DNA of 64,000 bases from Streptomyces lateritius (lineage in GTDB: Bacteria > Actinomycetota > Actinomycetes > Streptomycetales > Streptomycetaceae). Shown piece by piece: positions 1-8,830 of this stretch (its first letter is position 1; every line of letters begins with the position of its first letter). The notes beneath the pieces are model-generated. The model saw only the letters and a program-made list of their open reading frames with translations. It ran no database searches and had not been told where the DNA came from. The DNA is taken from NCBI RefSeq assembly GCF_014649715.1, contig NZ_BMTO01000007.1, forward strand, positions 154,536 to 218,535. Direction: 5' to 3'. The position numbers and the translations under genes were made by a program.

Positions 1-115
1 CACCCCCACCTCAATCCGCCCAGGCCGCACAAGCCGGCGTCTCGACATGTCGGTGGAGCAGGGGCGCGGACTGCGACACGCCTTCGGAGCGCTCGCGGTC
101 AGTAGGGCGGGGAGG

Positions 116-862
116 TCAGCTGGTGCCGGATCGGGCACGGGAGAGGAACGCGGCGAGGGCGCCGGCGGCTTCGGGGTCACTCGTGGCGATCCGGGCCGCG
201 AAGGCCAGCTGGTCGATGCCCGTACCCGGAACAAGGCGGGCGAGTTCGGCGAGCAGCGCCGCATGAGTGAGGACCGGCGGCGGCAGGAGGCCGGCGGCGG
301 CCTCGCGTGCGGCCGGATCCGCGTAGTGCCCCAGGTGCGCGGCCAAGGCGTAGGCGAGCCACGCGTCGATGTCGGCCTGTACGTACGAATCGGCGCGGCG
401 GGTGAGTTCGTCCCGGACTGCTTCGTCGCCCTCTGCCGGGTCGGTCTGCTCCAACGTGCCGAGGTCGCGCAGCACTTGGAGTTCATCGGCGCGGGCCGCG
501 ATCCGAGCGGTTTCACGCAGCTCGGCTTCCTGGGCGGCGGCCTCGGCTTCGGCAGCGAGTTCAGCCTGGACGACGACGTCGCTGTCCGGGTCGTAGACGG
601 TGCCCGAGGCCGCGGCCGCGAGCAGCCGGTCGATGCGCTCCCACTCCACGAGCTCCGCCCGGCCACGCTCGTCCTCGGCCGAGTCCTCCTGCCGGGCGAA
701 GCACCGGGCATCCTCGAGGGCCGCCGCGACGTCGGCCGCCGCCATTCCCCTCGCACGGCGGCGCACCGAGCGCCGGCCGATGCGAGCGGGGTCGACCCGC
801 TCACGGAACGCGGACGCGCGGGCGGCGAGGGAAGGGCGGGCGGCGCGCCGGGGCACGGTCAT
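116..862 (-). CDS. Ala/Glu-rich hypothetical protein
   Basis: A 248-aa protein starting at the ATG at 860-862, with a GCGAGG ribosome-binding site about 6 nt upstream. The composition is dominated by Ala, Glu, Arg and Leu. Residues about 95-150 are an uninterrupted Ala/Glu-rich stretch that should form a long helix or coiled coil. There is no signal peptide or membrane segment. I do not recognise the family. Third-position G/C bias supports a real gene. The next gene downstream on this strand would lie beyond the left window edge, so operon context is unknown. Confidence 0.6.
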   Translation of the reverse strand: MTVPRRAARPSLAARASAFRERVDPARIGRRSVRRRARGMAAADVAAALEDARCFARQEDSAEDERGRAELVEWERIDRLLAAAASGTVYDPDSDVVVQAELAAEAEAAAQEAELRETARIAARADELQVLRDLGTLEQTDPAEGDEAVRDELTRRADSYVQADIDAWLAYALAAHLGHYADPAAREAAAGLLPPPVLTHAALLAELARLVPGTGIDQLAFAARIATSDPEAAGALAAFLSRARSGTS

Positions 863-1243
863 CAGGGCCTCGCATGTGAGGTGCGGATTCGGAAGCGGTG
901 CTTACGAGGTTCGGGCAGCCCGGCGGTACTGCCCCCCCCGGAACCGGGCGCCGGACCTCACCCGCGCCTGCACTCCGGCACGGGCCAGAAGCGACCCTAC
1001 CGGTCCCGCCGATCGGCCCGGCGCCAGCCTTCGTGACTGCCGGTGCGGGCCGGCCCAGGCAGTCGGGGTGCCTGCGCACGGAATCACCCGCCCGCTCCCC
1101 CGAACCCTCGGTTCACGACCTCGCCGCCGCCGGGCCGGGGGCCGACCCGGCAGGGCCACACAGCGGCGTGACCGCGAGCCGGTCGGCGTCGAACCGTTCG
1201 GCCCGCCCCCGGCCGGCAGAGCTCCCATGCCCCCGCGAGTGGG
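863..1243. other. Intergenic gap, nothing recognised
   Basis: About 380 bases between the unknown protein gene and the end of the protease gene. Overlapping open frames occur on both strands because of the high G+C, but none has a convincing start or family signature. I see no clear terminator or RNA gene. Confidence 0.4.
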
Positions 1244-2059
1244 TCAGCCGCCGGCCGCTACCGACTTGATCCAGTTGATGTACGGGGCGGTGGCCGTGTA
1301 CCGGGTGAAGGTCTGCCGGTCGCTGGTGGAGGCCACCCCGACCACGGTGCCGCCGGTCATGGCGGGACCACCGGAGTCGCCACCGGCTCCGACACCGTCG
1401 ACCGCTTCCAGGTGGAGTGCGGTCCCACCGTGGAGGTCGGTGGCCAGGCCGGTCATGCGCATGGTGGCGGTCTTCAGGACGGGCGACTGGCAGTAGGCCT
1501 CGTTCTGGACGGGACCGCACGTGGCGCCCCACCCGTAGACGGACACGTAGGAGCCGATCTGCGGGTAGTGGGTGGCGATGGGGGCGGGCGTGTGGGCGAC
1601 GCTCCGGTCGAGCCGGACCATCGCGAGGTCCGCCGACGGATGCAGGGTGATCCGGGAGGCCGCGGCCGTGGTCCCACCGCTCTCCGCGTAGGGGCTGCCG
1701 ATACGGAATGCGTACTGACCGGGCTGATCGACGCAGTGCCGGGCGGTCAGGATGTGGCGGGAGGTGACCAGCGTGGAGGTGCACATCCCCCGCCCGTTCT
1801 GGAACACGCGGGCGTGGTACGGCTGTGCCTGGACCTCACCTCCGCCGATGACGGGCCTGGCCTTGCTCGTCTTCGGCGAGAAGGCCGCCGTGCCGGTGTC
1901 GGCGTCGCCGACGGCCTTCGGGGACGCGATGGTGCTGCGCGTGGGGGTGTCGGCCGGTGCCGGGTCAGCACTGGCCTGACCCACGGCGCCGAGGGCTGCG
2001 GCGGTGGCAAGGCCGAGGACGCAGGCGGTCGTGCGCAGGGACACGCTGGGGACCTTCAT
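1244..2059 (-). CDS. Secreted trypsin-like serine protease (S1 family)
   Basis: A 271-aa protein starting at the ATG at 2057-2059, preceded by GAGGAG. Upstream in-frame codons are ignored because the signal peptide starts here: MKVPSVSLRTT, a hydrophobic core, then a QASA-type cleavage site. A propeptide precedes the mature start, where the IGGGE motif fits S1 zymogen activation. The triad is visible as His in LTARHCV, Asp in SADLAMVRLD and Ser in GAGGDSGGPAM. It should be exported and hydrolyse extracellular protein; substrate preference is not assigned. It is divergent from the LysR gene at 2250, an arrangement known for other Streptomyces secreted proteases, so LysR control is likely (inference). 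Confidence 0.9.
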   Translation of the reverse strand: MKVPSVSLRTTACVLGLATAAALGAVGQASADPAPADTPTRSTIASPKAVGDADTGTAAFSPKTSKARPVIGGGEVQAQPYHARVFQNGRGMCTSTLVTSRHILTARHCVDQPGQYAFRIGSPYAESGGTTAAASRITLHPSADLAMVRLDRSVAHTPAPIATHYPQIGSYVSVYGWGATCGPVQNEAYCQSPVLKTATMRMTGLATDLHGGTALHLEAVDGVGAGGDSGGPAMTGGTVVGVASTSDRQTFTRYTATAPYINWIKSVAAGG

Positions 2060-2142
2060 GGGGGCTCCTCGCTGTTCGGTCGCAGGAAGCGGCGCGGTAG
2101 GGGATGAGTGTGAGCTGACCGTGGCGGCAGCGTGAAGACTGT

Positions 2143-2167
2143 TATCGCCTGATAGCCCGGTGCTATC
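2143..2167. promoter_or_regulatory. Overlapping inverted repeats in the LysR/protease divergent promoter
   Basis: GATAGC at 2151-2156 and GCTATC at 2162-2167 form a perfect 6-bp inverted repeat around CCGGT. TATC at 2143-2146 pairs with the GATA of the same left arm. They lie about 85-90 nt upstream of both start codons. Spacing and symmetry fit a LysR-type operator; assignment to the neighbouring regulator is inference. Confidence 0.55.
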
Positions 2168-2249
2168 GGTGCCAACTGCCCTATCTGGGGCCTGGGTTGC
2201 CCGTCCGCAGCGGCTTGGCCCACGCACCCCGCGGCTTTACGCTCCCGCC

Positions 2250-3233
2250 ATGGAACTCGAGGTGCGGCATCTGCGGGTGGTGTGCGCCATCGCCGATGCC
2301 GGCAGCGTGCACAAGGCGGCACGCGTGCTCGGGATGGCGCAGCCGTCGTTGACCGCGCAGTTGCGCCGAATCGAGCGGGCGCTCGGCGGGCAGTTGTTCA
2401 CCCGGCAGTCGGACGGCTGCCGCCCCACCGCGTTCGGACACCAGCTCCTCACCCGGGCCCGCCCCCTGCTGGCCGAGATGAAGGGTCTGACGGCCGAGAT
2501 GCGGGCCGCGGCGGCCCGCGCCGCTCAGGCGCCACAGCTGCGCATCGGCTCCACACCCAGCCGAACCCTGCCCGGCTGGGCGCGCCGACTACGTGGCCGA
2601 TATCCAGAATCCGTACCGGCCCTCCAGACCGACGTGTCCTCGAACGCACTGCTGCGGATGGTGGCCGCCGGCCAGCTCGATGTCGCTTTCGTGCACGAGA
2701 TGGAAGGCACCCGTCTACGCTTCCCGCCCGGGCTGCGGCAGCGCGTCGTGCTGGAACGTGAGCCGGGGTTCTTGGCCGTCGCCGAGCACCACCCGGCCGC
2801 CGGCCGCCAGGTGGTACGCCTGGAGGACCTGGCGGACGAGCGGTGGATGATGGACCGGACAGCCGACGGGGAGTGGGAGAGCCTGTACCGCGCGTTCCTC
2901 GCGGTCGGTCTGACACCGCGGCTGCTGCACGGCGACTACTCCGCCACCGCCCTGCTGGTCGCCACCGGTGAGGCCGTCACGGTGTGCCAGGCCACCTCGA
3001 CGGGTTGGGACGGCGTGGTGCCGCGCCGCCTGGAAGGCGATCCGATCGGGTGGCGCTGGCTGCTGGCGGCGCGTACCGAAGCCGAACTGGAAGCAGTTTA
3101 CGACGACTTGGTCGCCGCCTACCGGGAGGCAGTCGAGCAGGTGCCGGCCTACCGCGCGATGGCGCTGCCCACCGTGCGCCCCGGCCCCCCGGCCGGTCCC
3201 CCGGTTCCCGACTCGTCGCCGCACTCGGCGTAG
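2250..3233 (+). CDS. LysR-family transcriptional regulator
   Basis: A 327-aa protein starting at the ATG at 2250 (MELEVRHLRVV). The N-terminal winged helix-turn-helix covers roughly residues 1-65, with the typical AARVLGMAQPSLTAQLRRIE segment and GGQLFTR after it. The rest is a substrate-binding-like co-inducer domain. The Pro/Ser-rich tail looks unstructured. It is transcribed away from the trypsin-like protease gene, and the 190-bp gap holds inverted repeats suited to LysR binding. By analogy with the LysR-controlled small neutral proteases of Streptomyces (MprR type), it probably activates the protease. The effector is unknown. Confidence 0.9.
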   Translation: MELEVRHLRVVCAIADAGSVHKAARVLGMAQPSLTAQLRRIERALGGQLFTRQSDGCRPTAFGHQLLTRARPLLAEMKGLTAEMRAAAARAAQAPQLRIGSTPSRTLPGWARRLRGRYPESVPALQTDVSSNALLRMVAAGQLDVAFVHEMEGTRLRFPPGLRQRVVLEREPGFLAVAEHHPAAGRQVVRLEDLADERWMMDRTADGEWESLYRAFLAVGLTPRLLHGDYSATALLVATGEAVTVCQATSTGWDGVVPRRLEGDPIGWRWLLAARTEAELEAVYDDLVAAYREAVEQVPAYRAMALPTVRPGPPAGPPVPDSSPHSA

Positions 3234-3383
3234 GAACGCGAGCGGACCCCTCCAAGGGTGTGGCCCCGGCCGGGGACGCAAGGGGTGCTCCCTTCGCACG
3301 GCGCGGCTCTTCCCTCCCCAGGCGGTCGATGTGGTGGCGAGGCGGTCCGCGTACAGCCGGTACGCGTTCCTGCCGCCCCGTAC

Positions 3384-3757
3384 CTATGCGGGAGGAAGCA
3401 CGTCGAAGCCGGGCGTCGGTGCGGTGTGCCGCCGAGGGCGGGCATCGCCGCCTCGACGCCCGGCGGCGGAGACGCAGCGCGGACATGGCAGCCGGACGCC
3501 CTCCGCCGCGACGCCGCCGGGCACCGGGAAGGTGTCCGCCCAGGCGATGCGGGGGAAGCGTGCGGGCTGGCAGCGGCTGAAGGACAGGCCGCACAGATCT
3601 GGGGCATGCCCGGCTTCCAGGCGCACACCTCTCCCCCGGCGAGGTGGATGGCCCGGGGCGGTACGGCGGGCAGCCGACGCCTGCCTTCCTCCTCGCCCGC
3701 CCACTGCCCGAAAGCGGCGACGGCGCACTGCTTGACGCGTGCCGTGCCGTACTTCAC
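3384..3757 (-). pseudogene. Possible frameshifted small gene
   Basis: Reading from a GTG at 3757, a frame beginning MKYGTARVKQCAVAAFGQ shows strong third-position G/C to about 3600. The bias then moves to the next frame (containing LCGLSFSRCQPARFPRIAW), which runs to a stop at 3384. This pattern suggests one gene broken by a frameshift near 3600. I recognise no family. The alternative is that both frames are chance open frames in G+C-rich DNA. Confidence 0.3.
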
Positions 3758-3913
3758 GGCGGCCGGTCAGTCGAACGACCATGCCGTGGCGAGGACAGCG
3801 CTTCGGGCGGAGGCATCGCCGCTCGGCACTGTACGTGAGCGGACGAGCACACGAGCAGAAGGCGAGGTTCATTGAGGATTATTTCCGGACATAGACGTAC
3901 ATCTACGAAAAAG

Positions 3914-3919
3914 GGGTAC
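3914..3919 (+). promoter_or_regulatory. GGGTAC box, possible SigB-type -10 element
   Basis: GGGTAC sits 57 nt before the TTG start of the stress cassette, in a locally A+T-richer stretch. GGGTAC matches the -10 element of the Streptomyces general-stress sigma factor SigB. I cannot see a clean GNNT -35 box at ideal spacing, so the call is tentative. Confidence 0.35.
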
Positions 3920-3975
3920 GCGAGGCGTGCGAAAGCAACCAGAAAGCTGATCGTTTCGATGGACCAGGAGGAGCC

Positions 3976-4752
3976 TTGAGCGACTTCCAGGACAGGAGCC
4001 GTCCGGACCGGAGCAGGTCGGAGGCGGTGGCGAAAACGGCTCAGGAGAAGGTGAGCGAGGGCGCCGGGTTGGTCGGCGCCAAGGCCACCGACGTCACAGG
4101 CACCGCCAAGGAACAGGGCGCCAATGTCGTCGGCGAGGCCACGAGCCAGGCCCGCGACCTGGTCGGGGAGCTGCGGGATCAGCTTCAGGGGCAGGCTCAC
4201 TCCCAGACCCAGAACCTTGCGCAGAACGTGCGTCGACTGGCGGACGAGTTGCGGGAGATGAGTGAGAGCGGCAAGCCGGAGTCCAGCGCGGCTGGAGTGG
4301 TGCGGCAACTGGCGGACGGAGGACATCAGGTGGCCTCCCGCCTGGAACAGCGAGGGCCTGACGGCCTGGTCGGCGATCTGCAGGATTTCGCGAGGCGCAG
4401 GCCGGGTGTGTTCCTGGCGGGAGCGGCCCTGGCGGGATTCGCTGTCGCACGGGTCGGCAAGGGCATCAGCGGGTCCGCCTCCCCAAGCACCGGGACCCGG
4501 CAAGGCGGTACGGGTCAAGGTGGCGTGCCACCGCGCCCGACGAACCCGCCCCGCCACCAGGCACCGAGCAGCGGCCCGGGCGTTCCGCAGACGAGCTATG
4601 AAGATCCGCTGGACACCTACGGGCAGTCCCAGCCGCCTCACGTCACGCCGTCCTACGGGCAGCCGTCCACGGCTCAGACACGGCCGACCGCAGCGGCACC
4701 TCCTGCTCCGCCGCCCCCGGCAGGCCCCCAGCGACCGACACAAGGGAGCTGA
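3976..4752 (+). CDS. Helical, membrane-associated hypothetical protein of a stress cassette
   Basis: A 258-aa protein starting at the TTG at 3976, chosen because AGGAGGAG lies just upstream and no ATG or GTG fits. Residues 1-130 are polar and repeat Ala/Gly/Gln/Lys-rich helical segments reminiscent of LEA or nutrient-deprivation-induced proteins. A hydrophobic segment around residue 140 (VFLAGAALAGFAVA) is followed by a Gly/Pro/Gln/Thr-rich disordered tail. The next gene starts 2 nt after the stop, so it is the first gene of a three-gene operon with a holin-X-like and a DUF3618-like protein. The set is common in actinobacteria and probably acts at the envelope under stress; the function is not established. 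Confidence 0.75.
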   Translation: MSDFQDRSRPDRSRSEAVAKTAQEKVSEGAGLVGAKATDVTGTAKEQGANVVGEATSQARDLVGELRDQLQGQAHSQTQNLAQNVRRLADELREMSESGKPESSAAGVVRQLADGGHQVASRLEQRGPDGLVGDLQDFARRRPGVFLAGAALAGFAVARVGKGISGSASPSTGTRQGGTGQGGVPPRPTNPPRHQAPSSGPGVPQTSYEDPLDTYGQSQPPHVTPSYGQPSTAQTRPTAAAPPAPPPPAGPQRPTQGS

Positions 4753-4754
4753 GC

Positions 4755-5297
4755 GTGGTTACCCCGTACAAGCAACGCACCACGGCGACGAACACGGGCC
4801 GTCCGGCGAGTCCCCCGGGAGCACCGACCGGGACGTATCCCGGAACCTCCCCGGGAACGGCCCCCCGGAGCCCGTACGGCACTCCACCGCGAACGTCCTC
4901 GTCTCTAGAAGGCCGGGAGGACGAGCAGTCGATCGGGGACCTGATCGGCGCGATCGGTGCGGACCTGTCGCAGCTGGTACGCGACGAGATCGAACTGGCC
5001 AAAGCAGAGATCAAGCAGGAGTCGACCAAGGCGGGCAAGGCCGTCGGCATGCTCGGCGGAGCCGGCTACGCCGGCCACCTCGTCCTGTTGCTCGGCAGCC
5101 TGACCGTGATCTTCGCCCTCGCCAACGTCATGGACCCGGCCTGGGCCGCACTGATCGTCACCGCCCTGTGGGCCGTCGTCGGCGCGGTGCTCTACACCAC
5201 CGGACGTAAGCGCCTGCGTACCGTCAATCTCAAGCCGGAGCAGACCATGGAAACAGTGAAGGAGGATGCCCGATGGGTCCGACACCCGACGAGCTGA
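4755..5297 (+). CDS. Holin-X / DUF1469-type membrane protein
   Basis: A 180-aa protein starting at the GTG at 4755, immediately after the previous stop. The N-terminal 50 residues are Pro/Thr/Gly-rich and disordered. SIGDLIGAIGADLSQLVRDEIELAKAE is the family-typical amphipathic helix. Two transmembrane helices follow (about 98-118 and 125-147). The architecture matches the actinobacterial holin-X (putative phage holin III) family, which in chromosomal context is not tied to lysis. It overlaps the next gene by 25 bp, indicating co-translation. Confidence 0.8.
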   Translation: MVTPYKQRTTATNTGRPASPPGAPTGTYPGTSPGTAPRSPYGTPPRTSSSLEGREDEQSIGDLIGAIGADLSQLVRDEIELAKAEIKQESTKAGKAVGMLGGAGYAGHLVLLLGSLTVIFALANVMDPAWAALIVTALWAVVGAVLYTTGRKRLRTVNLKPEQTMETVKEDARWVRHPTS

Positions 5298-5965
5298 GGA
5301 CGGACGTGGAGCACCGGCGCGCCCATCTGGCCCGCAACGTCGACCTGCTGACCGACAAGGTCACCCCTCGCAAGGTGGCGCGCCGCAAGGTCGGCGCGGC
5401 CCGGGGCCGGCTGAGCGGAGTGAGGGAGCGTGTGATGGGCACCGCCCGCGAGACCACCGGAAGGATGGCCGAGACCACGCAGGGCGTCGCAGACTCCGCC
5501 GGGCAGACCTCGGCGAGCATCGCCGAGACGGCAAAGGAAACGACCGATCGGCTCGGCGACGTCGTCTCTCAGGCGCCCGACCAGATCAGGCAGCAGACCC
5601 AGGGCAGCCCTCTCGCCGCCGGTCTCATCGCCTTCGGCGCGGGCATGCTGACGGCCGCTTTGCTGCCGACGACCGAGGCGGAGGAGCGTGCCGGGCGGCA
5701 ACTGCGGGAGCACTCCGAGGAGCTGCTGGAGCCCGTGAAGCAACAGGCTGTCCAGGCAGCGCAGGAGATCAAGGAGGAGCTGCGCGAGCCGGCCGCCGAA
5801 GCGGTGGACGCTGTGAAGTCCACGGCGCAGGGCGCGGCTCGGACCACCATGGAAGAGACCCGAACGGCCGGACAGGAGACGGCCGAGGGCCTGCGCCAGG
5901 TGGGCAAGGACGCCACCGATGAGGTCCAGGGCCAGACCGGCCGTCCCGGCCCGCCGGCCACCTGA
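5273..5965 (+). CDS. DUF3618-type membrane-associated protein
   Basis: A 230-aa protein starting at the ATG at 5273 inside the preceding gene, with AAGGAGGA as ribosome-binding site. The first 50 residues (TPDELRTDVEHRRAHLARNVDLL and following) are the DUF3618 signature. Then come repeated Thr/Ala/Glu-rich helical repeats, a hydrophobic stretch near residues 105-125, and another long Glu/Lys/Ala helical region. It is the last gene of the stress cassette, followed 30 nt later by a strong hairpin terminator. The biochemical role is unknown. Confidence 0.8.
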   Translation: MGPTPDELRTDVEHRRAHLARNVDLLTDKVTPRKVARRKVGAARGRLSGVRERVMGTARETTGRMAETTQGVADSAGQTSASIAETAKETTDRLGDVVSQAPDQIRQQTQGSPLAAGLIAFGAGMLTAALLPTTEAEERAGRQLREHSEELLEPVKQQAVQAAQEIKEELREPAAEAVDAVKSTAQGAARTTMEETRTAGQETAEGLRQVGKDATDEVQGQTGRPGPPAT

Positions 5966-5995
5966 GGCAGGAGCGTCTGCGTCCTCTCCCCTACG

Positions 5996-6035
5996 CGACA
6001 GGGGCGCCCGCGTGAAGGCGCGGGCGCCCCTGTCG
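5996..6035 (+). terminator. Strong hairpin terminator after the DUF3618 cassette
   Basis: Two perfectly complementary 17-nt arms, 5996-6012 and 6019-6035, flank a 6-nt loop (TGAAGG). It starts 31 nt after the stop codon. There is no clear T-run, as is common for Streptomyces terminators. Confidence 0.85.
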
Positions 6036-6505
6036 CTGTCCGGTGCCTCCGGCTTACCCAGGCCGTCAGCAGCCGACCGGTTCGGGGGGCGCTCCCGGCG
6101 CGGGCGCGCCATGACGATGACTCACGTTATCCTCCCTGCCGCCTGGGCGCGTTGACAACGCCGCGCGGTATTGGTTTCAATTGGCGCGTGGCGCGTGGCG
6201 TCGGCCAAAGAGAAGTGGGCCGGTCGACGATCGGGTGACCACCTGTTACCAGGGAATGATTCCCATGTGTTCACTCATCACAGGCGAAACCTGATCTGAC
6301 GCCTTTGCGTCACCTCTGCGTTCTCGCGTACCCCGCGTCCTTGTAGCGCCCGGTTGCTGTGCTCATGGCCCGGGCGGCGACGCGGTGCCCTTCCAGCCCG
6401 AGGCTGAGGCTCGGCGCGCTTCGAGCAGGCTGACGCATCGTCACCTCTCCACGTCATCACGCATGCGCAATGCGCGCCCCACGTTCCAAGGAGATCCACC
6501 TACGC
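6036..6505. other. Intergenic region, no gene recognised
   Basis: About 470 bases between the terminator and the reductase-hemerythrin gene. The middle (about 6130-6200) is relatively A/T-rich and contains TTGACAA and a TTTCAATT stretch that could belong to a promoter. I see no convincing coding frame. Confidence 0.35.
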
Positions 6506-7411
6506 ATGTCCACATCCTTCAATCAATGGGTCATCGAGGAGTTTCGAACCAACGAAGGAAAGGTCGGCGGCCCCTTCGAGGGCAGCGATCTGCTGCTGCT
6601 CACTACAACCGGCGCCAAGTCCGGTGAAGAGCGAACCACCCCGCTGGGTTACGTCCGACACGAGCGTGGGCTGCTCGTCGTCGGATCCAACCTCGGTGGG
6701 CCCCGCCACCCGGACTGGTACCACAACCTCTTGGCCAATCCTCTGGTGCAGGTGGAGACCGGAACAGAGGAGTACGAAGCCGTCGCGGTGCCCGCTGAGC
6801 GGAATGATCGCGACCAGTTGTTCGCACATGTCGTAGAGAGTGAACCCGGTTACGGCGAGTATCAGGAGAACACTGACCGGCTCCTGCCCGTGGTGGTGCT
6901 GGAACGCAGCGACCCTGCGCCGGGCGAGGGGCCCGGCCAGGTCAGGAATCTCGCCGACAAGCTGGTGGAAGTGCATGTCTGGCTTCGTGGGCAGCTACGG
7001 CATGTCAGCGCCGAGGTGGACGCATACTTCGCGGCACGAGCTTCCGAGGGGAGCACTGCCGAGGAGGCACCCGGGCTCGGGCTGCAGATCCGGCAGCACT
7101 GCCTGGCTTTCTGCCAGACGCTGGAATTCCACCACGTGAGCGAGGACGCACACATGTTCCCCGCGATGGAAGCTGCGCACCCTCACCTGCGCGATGCGTT
7201 CGAGAGGCTGCGTTCCGAGCACCAGATCGTCGCGCAGCTCCAGCAGGACCTTGCCACGCTGCTCAACGGCCTAGCGCAGGCGGATCCCGAGAAGTTCCGG
7301 TCAGAACTGGAGCGGATGACCAAGGAACTGTCAGCACACCTCGACTATGAGGAGGAGCAGCTGATTCCCTTGCTCGCGGAGATCCCCTTCCCTCCCGGAC
7401 CGCCCTCCTGA
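6506..7411 (+). CDS. F420-type nitroreductase/quinone reductase fused to a hemerythrin domain
   Basis: A 301-aa protein starting at the ATG at 6506, preceded by AAGGAG. Residues 1-about 130 match the deazaflavin (F420)-dependent nitroreductase family: LLLLTTTGAKSGEERTTPLGY, GGPRHPDWYHNLLANPLVQVE, and the closing RLLPVVVLER. After a linker, residues about 150-300 form a hemerythrin-like four-helix bundle with iron-ligand candidates HVWLRGQL, LEFHHVSEDAHMF, LRSEHQIV and SAHLDYEEEQLIP. The F420 half would reduce quinones or nitro compounds, and the di-iron half could bind O2 or sense redox. Coupling the two in one chain is the notable point. A hairpin terminator follows. Confidence 0.88.
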   Translation: MSTSFNQWVIEEFRTNEGKVGGPFEGSDLLLLTTTGAKSGEERTTPLGYVRHERGLLVVGSNLGGPRHPDWYHNLLANPLVQVETGTEEYEAVAVPAERNDRDQLFAHVVESEPGYGEYQENTDRLLPVVVLERSDPAPGEGPGQVRNLADKLVEVHVWLRGQLRHVSAEVDAYFAARASEGSTAEEAPGLGLQIRQHCLAFCQTLEFHHVSEDAHMFPAMEAAHPHLRDAFERLRSEHQIVAQLQQDLATLLNGLAQADPEKFRSELERMTKELSAHLDYEEEQLIPLLAEIPFPPGPPS

Positions 7412-7434
7412 CAGGCCGCCCTCCTGAAGACGGA

Positions 7435-7468
7435 ACGAGCTCTCCTCCCGGCCGGACGGAGAGTTCGT
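7435..7468 (+). terminator. Hairpin terminator after the reductase-hemerythrin gene
   Basis: Arms 7435-7445 and 7458-7468 are 11 nt each with one G:T wobble, around a G+C-rich 12-nt loop, 24 nt after the stop. Confidence 0.6.
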
Positions 7469-7584
7469 ACCGCATTCAGGAGGGTCTGCGGCCTCACCTC
7501 GCTCACGCCTGGTTCTCGGCGCCGATGTTCCGTGCGTGGTCCCGCGTGAGGTAGTCGTCCAGGCCCCGACTCCCCCCGGGGTCG

Positions 7585-7626
7585 GTTCGCATGGGCCAGC
7601 TCGCCGTGGCGCCGGCCCATGCGAAC
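7585..7626. repeat. 13-bp perfect inverted repeat
   Basis: GTTCGCATGGGCC (7585-7597) and its exact complement (7614-7626) are separated by 16 nt. It lies in a gene-free stretch (7412-7788). It could be an orphan terminator, or an operator left over from the decayed locus downstream. Confidence 0.5.
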
Positions 7627-7788
7627 AACCCTCGGGCTCGACATGACCGAACGGCCTCTCGAGGGTCTGGTCCTCACCGGCGCCGATTCCGTCACTGGAG
7701 ACACTGAAGTACTGGACTCGCAGCAGCTGAGCCACGCGTTCCTCCTGTGATGAGGCGGTCATGGTGGTGGGACTCTCCTCGCCGCTGC

Positions 7789-8794
7789 GGCATCCACCTG
7801 CCCGGGGAGTACGGCGGCCGGAACCTCTCGTATCACCGCACTCGCGGCGCTGAAGGAGGAGGCCGGCGCCAGCGGACGCGTGCTGGGACGCAGTCTCCTC
7901 GGCGACATGGGCGGCCCCCCGGCGTGCCGGCGACATCCTCCGGTACGCCACCGAACACCAGTTGGAGGAGAACCTGCTGCCGCTCATCCGCGGCGAGCGC
8001 GTCTGCTGCTTCTCCCTCACCGAGACGGACGCCGGCTCCGACGTCCGCGCCATGCGTACCACCGCCGAGCGCGAGGGATACCGGCTCACCGGCCACAAGG
8101 CCTTCAGCTCCGCCGGTCCCTCGCCGACTTCGCCATCGTCGTCGCCAGCATGGCCGGCACCGGCGAGAGCGAGGGCGACAAGCCCACCTACTCAGCGTTC
8201 CTCGTCGACCTGGACAGCCCTGGCTGCCGTGTCGAGGCAGGCGCCACACCGATGTCGGGCGAACACATCGAGAGCGACATCATCCTGGAGGACTGCTTCG
8301 TCCCGGCCCTTGCCCTCCTCGGCGAGGAGGGCAAGGGCATGCGGATCGCCCTGGGGCGGGTCACCACCAACCGTCTCCTGCACTGGCCCACGGTCATCGG
8401 CGCCACCCGCCGGGCCCTCGGCCTGACCCTGGAACGCACACGGCACCGCAAGGTCGCCGGCGGACAGCCCCTCCTCATGCTCCAGGCCATCCAGCACAAG
8501 GTCGCCGACGGGGCCACCGAGCTCTACGCCGCCCGCTCCATGACGTACGCGGCGCTCGCCGCGCTCGACCAGGGAGCCGATGTGCGCACCGAGGCGTTCA
8601 TGGGCAAGCTCCTCGTCGCCGAATCCGCCTTCCGCATCCTCGACCAGGCCGTCCAGATCCACGGCAAGGAAGGACTCACCCAAGGCAACGAGATCGAGTT
8701 CCTCTTCCGGAAGATCCGCATGTTCCGCATCCTGACCGGCACCTCCGAGATCCAGCGCAACGGCATGGCCCGGGGCCTCGCCTTCCCGGCCTGA
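7789..8794 (+). pseudogene. Acyl-CoA dehydrogenase, multiply frameshifted
   Basis: Acyl-CoA dehydrogenase sequence is spread over three frames. IHLPGEYGGRNL (about 7792) is followed after a shift near 7820 by ALKEEAGASGRVLG. Another shift near 7925 leads to GDILRYATEHQLEENLLPLIRG and CFSLTETDAGSDVRAMRTTAE. A last shift near 8120 leads to a long frame ending IRMFRILTGTSEIQRNGMARGLAFPA. That last part is well preserved, including the C-terminal TGTSEIQRN signature. The N-terminal third is missing or unrecognisable. Three independent shifts argue for real decay rather than one sequencing error. It would have oxidised acyl-CoA thioesters with FAD. Confidence 0.85.
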
Positions 8795-8830
8795 GTCCTG
8801 CCTTCCGCCATCGCCCCAGAGGGAGACCCG

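Noticed and set aside
1..115. Possible start of another minus-strand gene (MSRRRLVRPGRIEVGV) at the left edge
   Set aside because: Only 16 codons are visible and there is no clear ribosome-binding site.
7643..7750. 35-codon ORF (MTERPLEGLVLTGADSVTGD...)
   Set aside because: No ribosome-binding site and no family resemblance; it abuts a decayed gene.
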